From contig NZ_MQUQ01000015.1 in the NCBI RefSeq assembly GCF_001953865.1, forward strand, positions 660,873 through 724,872: a stretch of DNA of 64,000 bases. Direction: 5' to 3'. A program made the position numbers and the translations under genes. Origin of the DNA: Amycolatopsis coloradensis (GTDB lineage: Bacteria; Actinomycetota; Actinomycetes; Mycobacteriales; Pseudonocardiaceae). Numbering within the stretch: the first letter of the stretch is position 1; each line of letters opens with the position of its first letter. This document shows positions 8,617 through 16,617 of the stretch, one piece after another. The notes under the pieces are model-generated. The model made no database searches. It saw nothing but the letters and a program-made list of their open reading frames with translations, and was not told the origin of the DNA.

Positions 8617-9933
8617 ATGCCCAAGCAGGTCAAACTCGCCGCACACTTCCCCGGCGTCAACAACACGACCGTGTGGAGCGACCCGCGTTCGGGTAGCCAA
8701 ATCGACTTTTCCTCCTTCGAACACCTCGCGCGCACGGCCGAGCGGGGCAAATTCGACTTCCTGTTCCTCGCCGAAGGCCTGCGCCTGCGCGAGCACGCGG
8801 GCGAGATCCTCGACTCCGACGTCGTCGGGCGGCCGAACACCACCACCGTGCTGGCCGCGCTCTCCGCGGTCACCACCCGCCTCGGCCTCGCGGGAACGCT
8901 GTCCTCGACCTTCAACGAGCCGTACGAGGTCGCTCGCCAGGTCGCGAGCATCGATCACCTCTCCGGCGGTCGCGCCGCGTGGAACGTCGTCACCTCACCG
9001 GACGCCTGGACGGGACAGAACTTCCGGCGGGGCGGCTTCCTCGACCGCGAAGACCGCTACCGTCGCGCCGAGGAATTCCTCGCCACCGTGCGCGAACTCT
9101 GGGACAGCTGGGCGCCCGACGCGCTGGTGGGGGACAAGGAGAGCGGCGTCTTCGCGCACGGCATCGACCGCTTCGTCCACAGTGGACCGCAGTTCGACAT
9201 CCGCGGCGAGTTCACCGTCCCGAGGACGCCGCAGGGCCAGCCGATCGTCATCCAGGCAGGGGATTCCGACGAGGGAAGGGAATTCGCCGCCAAGACCGCC
9301 GACGTCATCTTCAGCCGCCACGGTTCGCTGGAGAGCGGCAAGGAGTTCTTCGCCGACGTCAAGCGACGGCTGCCCGCCCACGGCCGCGAGCCCGGCGAGC
9401 TGCTGATCATGCCCGCCGCGACGTTCGTCCTCGGCGACACGGAGGAGGACGCGCACGAGTACGCCCGCGAGATCCGCTACCAGCAGGTGCGCCCGGTGAC
9501 CGCGATCCAGTTCCTCGAACAGGTCTGGAGCCGCGACCTCTCCGCCTACGACGCCGACGGCCCGCTGCCCGAGGTCGACCCGGACCCCGACGCCGAACCG
9601 CTCACCTGGGGCCGCGTCCGGCACGAGAAGGATCCACTGGCTGTGGCCGCGAAATGGCGGGCGATCGCGGAGGAGAAGAAGCTCTCGATCCGCGAACTGG
9701 TCATCGAGGTGACCGCACGCCAGCAATTCGTCGGCACCGCCCGTCAGGTCGCCGAATCGATCGACGAGTACGTCCAGAGCGACGCCGCCGACGGCTTCGT
9801 GCTGGTGCCGCACCTGACCCCTGGCGGACTGGAAGCGTTCGTCGACGACGTCGTCCCGTATCTCCAGGAGCGGGGTGTCTTCCGGACCGGCTACACCGGC
9901 GACACCCTGCGGGAGCACCTGTTCAGCCAGTAG
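8617..9933 (+). CDS. NtaA/SnaA/DszA-family FMNH2-dependent monooxygenase (438 aa)
   Basis: The sequence has the hallmarks of the nitrilotriacetate monooxygenase component A group: HFPGVNNTTVWSDP near the start, FDFLFLAEGLRLR, TFNEPYEVARQVASIDHLS, GRAAWNVVTSPDAW and GQPIVIQAGDSDEGREFAAK. Members oxidise sulfonated or aminated small molecules using reduced FMN delivered by a partner reductase. The real substrate here is unknown. The gene follows its paralogue at three nt. Its 3' end overlaps the convergent rfbA by 11 bp (9923-9933), leaving no room for an ordinary terminator. Confidence 0.88.
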   Translation: MPKQVKLAAHFPGVNNTTVWSDPRSGSQIDFSSFEHLARTAERGKFDFLFLAEGLRLREHAGEILDSDVVGRPNTTTVLAALSAVTTRLGLAGTLSSTFNEPYEVARQVASIDHLSGGRAAWNVVTSPDAWTGQNFRRGGFLDREDRYRRAEEFLATVRELWDSWAPDALVGDKESGVFAHGIDRFVHSGPQFDIRGEFTVPRTPQGQPIVIQAGDSDEGREFAAKTADVIFSRHGSLESGKEFFADVKRRLPAHGREPGELLIMPAATFVLGDTEEDAHEYAREIRYQQVRPVTAIQFLEQVWSRDLSAYDADGPLPEVDPDPDAEPLTWGRVRHEKDPLAVAAKWRAIAEEKKLSIRELVIEVTARQQFVGTARQVAESIDEYVQSDAADGFVLVPHLTPGGLEAFVDDVVPYLQERGVFRTGYTGDTLREHLFSQ

Positions 9934-10804
9934 CGCCTTGCGTGCGCGCGACGTTCATGAGGTATTCACCGTAGCCGGACTTCGCGAGCTTCGCGCCGAG
10001 CGCGAAGCACTCGTCCGCGTCGATGAAGTTCATCCGCAGCGCGACCTCCTCGAGACAGGCGATCCGGACGCCCGTCCGGTGTTCGAGAACCTGCACGAAC
10101 TGGCCCGCTTCCAGCAGCGAGTCGTGCGTGCCGGTGTCGAGCCAGGCGAACCCGCGACCCAGGTCGACCAGGGTCGCACGGTCCTGTCGCAGGTAGGCGA
10201 GGTTGATGTCGGTGATCTCGAGCTCGCCTCGCGGGGAGGGCTTGAGGTCTCGGGCGATCTCGAGGACCTGGTTGTCGTAGAAGTACAGGCCGGTGATGGC
10301 CTTGTTCGACTTCGGCTTCTCGGGCTTCTCCTCGATGGAGAGGAGTTTGCCGTCGGCGTCGATCTCGCCGACGCCATAGCGCTGCGGATCCTTCACCGGG
10401 TAGCCGAACAGCACACAGCCGTCGAGCGCGGTGGCGGCGGCTCGCAGCCTGCTGGAGAAACCCTGGCCGTAGAAAATGTTGTCACCGAGCACGAGCGCCA
10501 CTTCGTCGTCGCCGACGAAGTCCGCGCCGATGACGAACGCCTCGGCCAGCCCGTTGGGCGCGGCCTGCTCGGCGTAGCTGAAGCTGAGCCCGAACTGGCT
10601 GCCGTCACCGAGGAGCTTGCGGAAGTTCGGCAGGTCGGCGGGGGTCGAGATGATCAGGATCTCGCGGATCCCGGCGAACATCAGCACCGAGATCGGGTAG
10701 TAGATCATCGGTTTGTCGTAGACCGGCAACAGCTGTTTCGAGATGGCCTGGGTGATGGGATGCAGCCGCGTCCCGCTGCCCCCCGCCAGCACGATGCCCT
10801 TCAT
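9923..10804 (-). CDS. rfbA: Glucose-1-phosphate thymidylyltransferase (293 aa)
   Basis: The enzyme joins dTTP and glucose-1-phosphate to give dTDP-glucose, the first step to dTDP-L-rhamnose and other deoxysugars. Diagnostic parts are the nucleotide loop LAGGSGTRLHPIT (residues 6-18), KQLLPVYDKPMIYYP, metal-binding Asp108 in LGDNIFYG, Lys160 in EEKPEKPKSN and GRGFAWLDTGTHDSLLEA. Length is typical. It is a single gene here; the other rml genes are not in the window, although sugar-modifying genes lie at its left edge. Its stop lies inside the end of the convergent monooxygenase gene. Confidence 0.96.
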   Translation of the reverse strand: MKGIVLAGGSGTRLHPITQAISKQLLPVYDKPMIYYPISVLMFAGIREILIISTPADLPNFRKLLGDGSQFGLSFSYAEQAAPNGLAEAFVIGADFVGDDEVALVLGDNIFYGQGFSSRLRAAATALDGCVLFGYPVKDPQRYGVGEIDADGKLLSIEEKPEKPKSNKAITGLYFYDNQVLEIARDLKPSPRGELEITDINLAYLRQDRATLVDLGRGFAWLDTGTHDSLLEAGQFVQVLEHRTGVRIACLEEVALRMNFIDADECFALGAKLAKSGYGEYLMNVARTQGATG

Positions 10805-10857
10805 CCAGCGCCCCCGCTTCGTAATCGTCCGACCTGCGACTCACCCTACCGGGTGGA

Positions 10858-12006
10858 TCAGAACGCCGGACCCTTCGCGAAATAGGCCTTGCAGCCGAGG
10901 TTGTGCTCGGTGGAGATCTGCAACACGTTCTTGCCGCCGTCGACCGGCAGCAGCGTCGAGCTGTAGTTGGGGCAGAAGTTGTCGTGGATGCCGACGACAT
11001 GGACCGGCGCGGACAGTTCGTACCAGTGCCCGGCGCCGAAGTTGTCGTTGGCGAGCAGGACCTTGCCGTTCTTTTCCTGCGGGACGCCGGCGGCGTCGGT
11101 GTAGATCTGCCCGACCATCACCAGCCGCACCCCGTTCGGGCCGCCGGGGAACAGCGTGACCGTCTGGGCGTGCTGGAAGTAGTTGCCGCTAACGGTGTTG
11201 ACGCGGGTCCCGGGGTCGAGCGGGTCGCCCCAGTTGGCGCCGTCGGAGGAGATCTTGAAGTAGGGGTCGCAGTAGCGGTTGCCGTAGTTGCAGATCTCGT
11301 ACGCCAGGTAGTACCGGCCGTCGGGGAGGCGCCGGATGATCGGCATCCCCGGCCGGACCCGATGGGGCGGGATGGCCATCGTGCGCTGCTTGGTGCCCCA
11401 GTGCACCCCGTCGGTGGACGCGACCCGGTTCATCACTTGCGCGAACTGCGGCGCCTCGGTCTCGTCGGCGTAGTGCAGCCACAGTGTGCCGCCCGCGTCG
11501 ATGACGAACTCCGGCTCCCAGACGCCGTCGTGGTTGTGCGAGCGCGCGGCCTCGGACAGGAAGGCCCAGTTGCGGCCCGCGTCGCGGCTGTGCCAGATCT
11601 TGATGCCGATCCGCCGCTGCGGCCCGGCGTCCTGACGGTAACTCGCTGCCCACAGCAGAGTGCCCGCGCGCAGCCTGCCGACCCGCTGCGGCAGCTCGTA
11701 CAGCGTTCCGCAGCACATGCCGGTGCGGCCGTCGCGGTCGCGGACCTCGCCGATCTTGTGAAAGCTCTGGCCCTCGTCGGTGCTTTCCATGATCGGGGTG
11801 AACTTGCCGCTCGCGTCTTCGCTGGTCAGCGACGCGAGGATACGGTCACGGCCGATGGCGGAATGCTCCAGGCGGATGAGCCGCGCGTACGAGCCGTAGC
11901 CGGGAACGAGCTGCTGCCGTTCGGCGGCCTGCGCCGAAGTGGGCAGCGACGCGATCACGGTGAGTGACAGCGCGAGGGCGAGTACGGTGCTGAGTCGGCG
12001 CTTCAT
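10858..12006 (-). CDS. Secreted sialidase-like BNR/Asp-box beta-propeller (382 aa)
   Basis: ATG at 12006 with GAGGAAGG upstream begins a clear Sec signal peptide (RRLSTVLALALSLTVIASLP, cleavage after SAQA). Longer in-frame readings upstream lack a signal and are rejected. The mature protein contains at least four Asp-box turns (S-x-D-x-G-x-x-W/F): STDEGQSF, SRDAGRNW, STDGVHWG and SSDGANWG. These mark the blade tips of sialidase-type propellers. Six cysteines probably form disulfides outside the cell. Whether the catalytic Arg triad and Tyr/Glu pair of true sialidases are present cannot be judged by eye, so it may be a carbohydrate-binding or other glycosidase-like protein. Confidence 0.75.
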   Translation of the reverse strand: MKRRLSTVLALALSLTVIASLPTSAQAAERQQLVPGYGSYARLIRLEHSAIGRDRILASLTSEDASGKFTPIMESTDEGQSFHKIGEVRDRDGRTGMCCGTLYELPQRVGRLRAGTLLWAASYRQDAGPQRRIGIKIWHSRDAGRNWAFLSEAARSHNHDGVWEPEFVIDAGGTLWLHYADETEAPQFAQVMNRVASTDGVHWGTKQRTMAIPPHRVRPGMPIIRRLPDGRYYLAYEICNYGNRYCDPYFKISSDGANWGDPLDPGTRVNTVSGNYFQHAQTVTLFPGGPNGVRLVMVGQIYTDAAGVPQEKNGKVLLANDNFGAGHWYELSAPVHVVGIHDNFCPNYSSTLLPVDGGKNVLQISTEHNLGCKAYFAKGPAF

Positions 12007-12187
12007 CGTGACCTTCCTCGAACGCGACCGCCGGATTACATCACGCACATTTGTCCATTTCGGACTCCCGTGAAGGCGGCGCGGCAGAAACCCACGCATG
12101 GGTGACCCGAATCGCTCGGGCGGGTGGCGCGGTAACGCTGGGCGATCGCCCGGTGAAGATTCCTTGGGGGCTCGACTAGGGGGATAC

Positions 12188-12874
12188 GTGATCAGGCGTT
12201 TGTGCGCGGCCTTGAGTGCCGTGCTGCTGACCGCAGGTCTGGTGGCCTGCTCGCCGCCGAACACGGGCCGCGTCGTCCCGCGGGCCGGGTCCGAAAGCCT
12301 GCGTGATTCCTCCGGTGTGCCCATCCCGCCGCCGCCGACGTCCACGACCACCCCGCCGCCCGGCCCCCAGCCCCCGGAGAAGCACTCGGGCAAGGGAAGC
12401 GCGACGGTCACCATGGCCTGGCCGATGCGCCTGGGCTTCGTGACCTTCGACTGTCCCAAGTGCTCCGGGCACGTCGCGGTCAACACCGAGAACGAGCTGA
12501 TCGTCAACGACAGCGGCCCGTACAAGGGCACACAGTGGATCAACGACATGCCCGGCTACCGGGCGAAGACGTTCACGATCAAGGCGAACGCCGCCTGGAC
12601 GCTGACCATCACCGACGAAAGCGGCCTGCCCGTGCTGGAGCAGGGCAAGTCCCTCTCGGGTAAGAGCGAGGCTGTGTTCTCCGTGCCCGGCACCGTCTCG
12701 TCGGTCGCCGTCACCACCAAGAACAGCGGCCGGACCGCGGTGTGGGTGCACAGCGACGAGTTCTCGGATCTCCCCGTGAACCAGCTAGGTGACTACAAGG
12801 GCGACGTTCCCGTGCCCGGCCCCGCGTTCGTGTCGATCGAAGGCGACGGGACCTGGACGGTCACCGCGTCGTAG
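12188..12874 (+). CDS. Predicted lipoprotein with Pro/Thr linker (228 aa)
   Basis: GTG at 12188 follows an AGGGGG ribosome site and begins a lipoprotein signal, IRRLCAALSAVLLTAGLVAC, with the lipobox cysteine at residue 21. A linker rich in Pro and Thr (about 45-70) leads to a globular C-terminal domain. That domain contains a CPKC pair (FVTFDCPKCSGHVAVNTE) and beta-rich segments such as TFTIKANAAWTLTITDESG and PGPAFVSIEGDGTWTVTAS. The fold suggests a small beta-sandwich on the outer face of the membrane. I do not recognise a named family. The gene is divergent from the sialidase-like gene and convergent with yajQ, with a hairpin between. Confidence 0.75.
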   Translation: MIRRLCAALSAVLLTAGLVACSPPNTGRVVPRAGSESLRDSSGVPIPPPPTSTTTPPPGPQPPEKHSGKGSATVTMAWPMRLGFVTFDCPKCSGHVAVNTENELIVNDSGPYKGTQWINDMPGYRAKTFTIKANAAWTLTITDESGLPVLEQGKSLSGKSEAVFSVPGTVSSVAVTTKNSGRTAVWVHSDEFSDLPVNQLGDYKGDVPVPGPAFVSIEGDGTWTVTAS

Positions 12875-12880
12875 GGATGA

Positions 12881-12920
12881 CGAAGGCCACCTTCGGTGCT
12901 CCCGAAGATGGCCCTCTTCG
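12881..12920. terminator. Imperfect hairpin between convergent genes
   Basis: CGAAGGCCACCTTCGG pairs with CCGAAGATGGCCCTCTTCG across a short loop, with one mismatch and a three-base bulge. It lies between the convergent lipoprotein gene and yajQ, so it may act in both directions. It belongs to the same GAAGGCC hairpin family as 1704-1750. Confidence 0.55.
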
Positions 12921-12926
12921 CTGAGA

Positions 12927-13418
12927 TCACCGGTAGTTCGTGAACTGCAGCGCGATCTCGAAGTCCTTGCCCTTGAGCAAGGCGATCACGTCCTGCAACT
13001 GGTCCTTCTTCTTGCCGGACACCCGCAGCTGGTCACCCTGGATCTGCGCCTGGACCCCCTTCGGGCCCTCGTCGCGGATGAACTTGGCGATCTGCTTCGC
13101 CTTGTCCGACGCGATCCCCTGCAGGATCTTGCCGCCCACCTTGTAAATCTTGCCGGACAACGCCGGCTCGTCCGCCTCGAAGGCCTTCAGGGAGATGCCG
13201 CGCTTGATCAGCTTCTCCTTGAACACCTCGACCGCCGCCAGCGCCCGCTCCTCGGTCTCCGACTCGATCGCGATCGCCTCCTCGCCGGACCAGTCGATCT
13301 TGGTCCCGGTACCCCGGAAGTCGAACCGTGTACCGAGTTCCTTGCTGGCCTGGTTCAGGGCGTTGTCCACCTCCTGGCGATCGACCTTGCTCACCACGTC
13401 GAAAGAGGGATCCGCCAC
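12927..13418 (-). CDS. yajQ: YajQ-family nucleotide/c-di-GMP-binding protein (163 aa)
   Basis: The entire sequence matches the YajQ/UPF0234 family: MADPSFDVVSKVDRQEVDNALNQ at the start, then TRFDFRGT, ISLKAFEADEPALSGKIYKV and the C-terminus FEIALQFTNYR. Length (163) is normal. Family members have two ferredoxin-like domains. In some bacteria they bind cyclic di-GMP and affect transcription; in others only nucleic acid or nucleotide binding is known. A c-di-GMP phosphodiesterase is also present in this window at 28748, but there is no direct link. Confidence 0.95.
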   Translation of the reverse strand: MADPSFDVVSKVDRQEVDNALNQASKELGTRFDFRGTGTKIDWSGEEAIAIESETEERALAAVEVFKEKLIKRGISLKAFEADEPALSGKIYKVGGKILQGIASDKAKQIAKFIRDEGPKGVQAQIQGDQLRVSGKKKDQLQDVIALLKGKDFEIALQFTNYR

Positions 13419-13537
13419 GTGTTCTCACACCTCGTACTCGCTTGTCAGGAGCTTCCACCCTAGCCCTGTGCAACCCGGTTGACGGGCCCGCCACGGCCTT
13501 GGGTATTCTTTCATCTCGACCGGGCTTGCCCGGCCAC

Positions 13538-13619
13538 GGCGAGTTGCCCGAGCGGCCAAAGGGATCTGACTGTAAATCAGACGGCTACGCCTTCGGGGGT
13601 TCGAATCCCTCACTCGCCA
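13538..13619 (+). tRNA. tRNA-Tyr (GTA)
   Basis: The acceptor stem GGCGAGT pairs perfectly with ACTCGCC. The anticodon loop CTGTAAA gives GTA at 13572-13574. A long variable arm (GGCTACGCCTTCGG region) marks the class II shape of bacterial tRNA-Tyr, and GGTTCGAATCC is the T arm. The 3' CCA is not encoded. Confidence 0.97.
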
Positions 13620-13623
13620 CACC

Positions 13624-13658
13624 AGAGCGGCCCCGTGACCAGGTCACGGGGCCGCTCT
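13624..13658. terminator. 17-bp perfect hairpin after tRNA-Tyr
   Basis: AGAGCGGCCCCGTGACC (13624-13640) and its exact complement (13642-13658) are separated by one base, so the functional loop is about five nt. It follows the tRNA by four bases and ends in TTGTTCG. It can also serve the convergent gene ending at 13678. Confidence 0.85.
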
Positions 13659-13677
13659 TGTTCGCGCCCTGAATGGC

Positions 13678-14673
13678 TCAAGTCCCGACGGGCGGACCGG
13701 GCGGCCGGTGTTCCTTCTTCTTCTCGACAGGCATCTCCGGCGCGGGGGTTTTGCCCGCCTTCTCGGCGAGTTCCGGGGTCAGGTTCGAGTTGGCCAGCGA
13801 GAGCAGCTGTGCCAGCGTGAGACCGGTCTTCCCTTCCCAGCTGGGGATGTGGTCCTTCCAGTCCAGGTCCGCGGCGTTGCGGGCGTCGATGTGGGCGAAC
13901 AACCTGTCCATCCGCCCGTTCAACGCCTTCACCGCGCCGCGGTAGTTCTCCATCACCTTGTTCAATTGCTGCTGGAACGCCCACATCACGTCGGTGACCC
14001 CGCTGCTGATGCCGACGTCGATGTGCGTCGAGTCCCCGCCTTGCGTCTGCGTGGGCGCTCCGGAAGTCAGGCCACTCGTTCCCCACAGCAACCTGACCAC
14101 GTCGAGGCCGAGTTTCCCGTTGGGAATCTGGCCGATCGCGAGTTCGGCGACCTTGCCGCAGAAGAGCATGGCCGCTCGCATGTCGGTGCCTTCGTCGAGC
14201 CGGTCCAGCGCCGAGTCCAGCGACATCCCCAGCTGGTGCAGGTCGTTCTTGCGGGCGGCCTGGACCGCGAACGCCGCGTCCAGCAGCCCGGACGCCTCGG
14301 GCAGATAACCCTCGGCGTCGTCGATGTTCTCGGATCCGCCCGCGAAGTACCCCAGGTGACTTTGCACCATGTCGAGATACTTGGTGTACTCCCGCGACGC
14401 CTCCCCGGACCAGTGGGTGACGAGCCGGTTGCCGATGCCTTTCAGGATGTTCCTGGACTCCTCGAACGCCTCCTTCTTCCGGAGGATGTCGCCCGCCGCC
14501 CCCGAAAACGCCCCGAGATCGCCGTCCACGGCGAACTTCAGCCAGTCTCGCAGTGGCTGAAGCAGGAAGAGGGTGTCGTCCGAGGCGCCTGGCGTCGCGG
14601 GCCACTCACTACGGGCCTTCTCGCACAGGCTCTTGTACATCGCCGTGAAGGCCTCTGGGCTGAAGTCGGTCAT
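13678..14673 (-). CDS. Large WSG-motif protein, possible type VII secretion substrate (331 aa)
   Basis: The protein is mostly helical, without signal peptide or membrane segment. It has a WSG turn in HWSGEASREYTKYLDMV, as in WXG100/PPE-like ESX substrates. Helices before and after that turn fit a helical hairpin. The C-terminus is Lys/Pro-rich (MPVEKKKEHRPPGPP). It starts 10 nt after the stop of the smaller gene 14684-15010, which has its own type VII features, so both are probably made together and may pair. No secretion machinery (EccC, mycosin) is in the window. The family assignment is an inference from motif and pairing only. Confidence 0.6.
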   Translation of the reverse strand: MTDFSPEAFTAMYKSLCEKARSEWPATPGASDDTLFLLQPLRDWLKFAVDGDLGAFSGAAGDILRKKEAFEESRNILKGIGNRLVTHWSGEASREYTKYLDMVQSHLGYFAGGSENIDDAEGYLPEASGLLDAAFAVQAARKNDLHQLGMSLDSALDRLDEGTDMRAAMLFCGKVAELAIGQIPNGKLGLDVVRLLWGTSGLTSGAPTQTQGGDSTHIDVGISSGVTDVMWAFQQQLNKVMENYRGAVKALNGRMDRLFAHIDARNAADLDWKDHIPSWEGKTGLTLAQLLSLANSNLTPELAEKAGKTPAPEMPVEKKKEHRPPGPPVGT

Positions 14674-14683
14674 TCGAAGTCCC

Positions 14684-15010
14684 CTACTTCCCGACGATCT
14701 CTCGTTCGATCCGCTCGTACATCTCGGCGATGGTCTTGAGGCGTGACGCCGCCACGTCGAGCGAATCGCTGATGCCCACCCCGCCCGTGATCAGCAGCGC
14801 GATCAGCTTGTTCCGGTTGCGGCCCAGTTCAGCGGCCTCGCCGACCTCGGACCCGAACGCTTCGACGGGCGAGGTGTAGAGGTCACGCATCGACGTCGAC
14901 GCCGTCCGTACCAGGTTCTCGGCGCTGGGCATCCCGGTGCCGCCCTTGTCGTCCGTGGCCATGGCTTTCAAGTCGTCGATCTCGACGCTGAAGCCTTTGG
15001 GCTGTGGCAT
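14684..15010 (-). CDS. Small EspC/WXG-like helical protein (108 aa)
   Basis: The chosen start is ATG at 15010, with GGAGGGG seven nt upstream. The protein is about 100 residues, helical and without a signal peptide, the size of WXG100/EspC-type partners. A conserved-looking C-terminal helix (SLDVAASRLKTIAEMYERIEREI) contains Y98-E-R-I-E, which fits the YxxxD/E type VII secretion signal. A glycine-rich turn (ITGGVGISD) separates two helices. The gene lies directly upstream of the 331-residue WSG protein. I regard it as a probable ESX-type substrate or chaperone-like partner, not proven. Confidence 0.6.
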   Translation of the reverse strand: MPQPKGFSVEIDDLKAMATDDKGGTGMPSAENLVRTASTSMRDLYTSPVEAFGSEVGEAAELGRNRNKLIALLITGGVGISDSLDVAASRLKTIAEMYERIEREIVGK

Positions 15011-15123
15011 TTGACCCCTCCATGTCACTTAGGCCGGTCGACTTGCAGACGTCCGAAGACGCTCATCGGTTTCCTGGACCACTCGGTCGGACAAGTATCG
15101 ATCGCGTCTGCAAACGCGGGCGT

Positions 15124-15495
15124 TCACCGGCCGGGATCCGGCCTCGGTGGCCATGCCGGATGCCTGTGCGGTTCGGCCAGGTCTTCGAGGTAGGTGAACC
15201 CACTGAAGTCGTCGTCCGCCGGTGGCGGTTTCCGCGCGCGCCGGGGTTCGGCCGGTGCGGGCGCGGGTTCGGCCGCCGCGGCGACCTCTGCCAAGAGCGG
15301 CCACAACTTTTCCTGGGCCTTCGGGGTAAAGAGTGCCTGCGCGAGCGGATGCGGGCACGTTCCGGCGGCGACTTCCTCCCAGCTGAACTTGCCGTCCAGC
15401 ACACAGTCCGCCGCCCGGGTCAGCCGCGGCGGCGCATCGGGCCGGGCGGCAGCGCGGCGATACACCTCGGCCGTGAACTTCGACGCGTCGACCAT
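15124..15495 (-). CDS. Hypothetical protein (123 aa)
   Basis: ATG at 15495 with GGAGG eight nt upstream is preferred to a GTG nine nt earlier that overlaps the ribosome site. The first 75 residues look folded (VDASKFTAEVYRRAAARP, CVLDGKFSWEEVAAGTCPHP, LAQALFTPKAQEKLWPLL). The rest is a Pro/Ala/Arg-rich tail ending in FSGFTYLEDLAEP. I recognise no family. It lies 113 nt upstream of the type VII-like pair in the same direction and may belong to that unit. Confidence 0.6.
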   Translation of the reverse strand: MVDASKFTAEVYRRAAARPDAPPRLTRAADCVLDGKFSWEEVAAGTCPHPLAQALFTPKAQEKLWPLLAEVAAAAEPAPAPAEPRRARKPPPADDDFSGFTYLEDLAEPHRHPAWPPRPDPGR

Positions 15496-15567
15496 GACCG
15501 CCACCTCCGTCGGTCTCCGGCCGCTACGCCGGAGTACGACGACCCTACCGAGCGGTCGGTGAGCACG

Positions 15568-16137
15568 TCATTCCGACGAGGGCCGGTAGCGCAGCAGCAC
15601 GATCCCCGAGGTGAACGCCCGTTCCTCCACCAGCCGGAGCTTCGGAACGCCGGTCGCTCCCTCGAACAGCCGACGCCCTTCCCCGACCACGACGGGATAG
15701 ACGAACAGCCGGTACTCGTCGACCAGCCCCTCGGCGATGAGCGCCCGCACCAGCGAGATGCTGCCGGTCGTCACGATGTCCTTGCCCTCGGAGGCCTTCA
15801 GCCTCTCGATCTCCGAACGCAGGCCACCGGAGAGCACCGTCGTGTTCCCCCACCCCGGCTCCGTCAGCCTGCTGGAGACCACGTACTTGCTCACAGAGTT
15901 CAAATAGTCCGAGATACCTGTCGTGTCGCCGGTCTGATTCGGCCAGTAGCCGCGCATGTCTTCGAAGGTGACGCGTCCGAGGAGGAACGCGTCGGCGTTT
16001 TCACGTTGTTCGTGGAGCGTGGCCAGGACATCGGTCAGGTCGACGTCCGGACCGCTGTCGCCAGGGCTGAACCAGTCGCCCGCCAGTTCGATCACGCCGT
16101 CGATCGTGCTGTTCTCCGTCACGACCAGAGTCCGCAT
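15568..16137 (-). CDS. Dihydrofolate reductase-like (RibD C-terminal) protein (189 aa)
   Basis: The start is ATG at 16137 (MRTLVVTENSTIDGVIE). Earlier in-frame codons run into an unrelated acetyltransferase remnant. The fold markers are TIDGVIELAGDWF, AFLLGRVTFEDMRGYWP, YVVSSRLTEPGWGNTTVL and a phosphate-binding DIVTTGSISLVRALIAEGLVDEY segment. This is the short DHFR/RibD superfamily common in actinobacteria, usually NADPH-dependent reductases of unknown substrate. No strong ribosome site is visible, so the start could differ slightly. Confidence 0.85.
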   Translation of the reverse strand: MRTLVVTENSTIDGVIELAGDWFSPGDSGPDVDLTDVLATLHEQRENADAFLLGRVTFEDMRGYWPNQTGDTTGISDYLNSVSKYVVSSRLTEPGWGNTTVLSGGLRSEIERLKASEGKDIVTTGSISLVRALIAEGLVDEYRLFVYPVVVGEGRRLFEGATGVPKLRLVEERAFTSGIVLLRYRPSSE

Positions 16138-16289
16138 GAACAGACCGTACCGCCGACCCCCGACAAGAATCCTGCGCGAGTTCGCGGAAGCCGGCGTCGG
16201 TCTCGCCTCGAACTCGGCGAAGATCCGTACATTCCGCTGTTCGGCGGCCTTCTCGCGCATCCCACGAGACTGGAAGCCGTCACGCCGAG

Positions 16290-16617
16290 GGAAGGGGCTT
16301 CCCGTTCGTGATTACCGCTGATGGAGCGGCGGTCGGAACGATCGGGCCGTGGCTGCGGAAACTGTCGGAAGGCATCGGGATCGTGGGCTATTCAGTCTCA
16401 CCGAAGCACCGGCGACGCGGCTGACGCACTCAAAGCGATCACCGTGTTCGCCAGGACGTTCCCGGGCGTGAAGCGGATCGAGCCGTACATCGAACCGTGG
16501 AATCGCGGCTCGATCCGCGCGGCCGAGAAGGCGGGCCACCGGCACGAAGGACTACTGCCCACCCATCAGGAGATCGGCGGCATAGCGCGGGACATGCACC
16601 TCTATGTGGCCCCGTGA
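16290..16617 (+). pseudogene. GNAT acetyltransferase remnant, truncated and frameshifted
   Basis: Two pieces of one GNAT domain lie in different frames. The first reads FPFVITADGAAVGTIGPWLR and then GYSVSPKHRRRG, the acetyl-CoA loop, ending in TGA at about 16413. A second frame continues at once with ADALKAITVFARTFPGVKR, EPWNRGSIRAAEKAGHRHEG and ends at 16617. The join falls inside the P-loop motif (normally RRRGYA-x-DAL). The N-terminal part of the domain also appears to be missing, its place being taken by the divergent reductase gene. The 3' end overlaps the convergent PPOX gene by 16 bp. Confidence 0.75.

Noticed and set aside
10858..12549. Longer reading of the sialidase-like gene to 12549
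   Set aside because: The added part is not signal-like and overlaps the divergent lipoprotein gene. ATG at 12006 has a ribosome site and a signal peptide.
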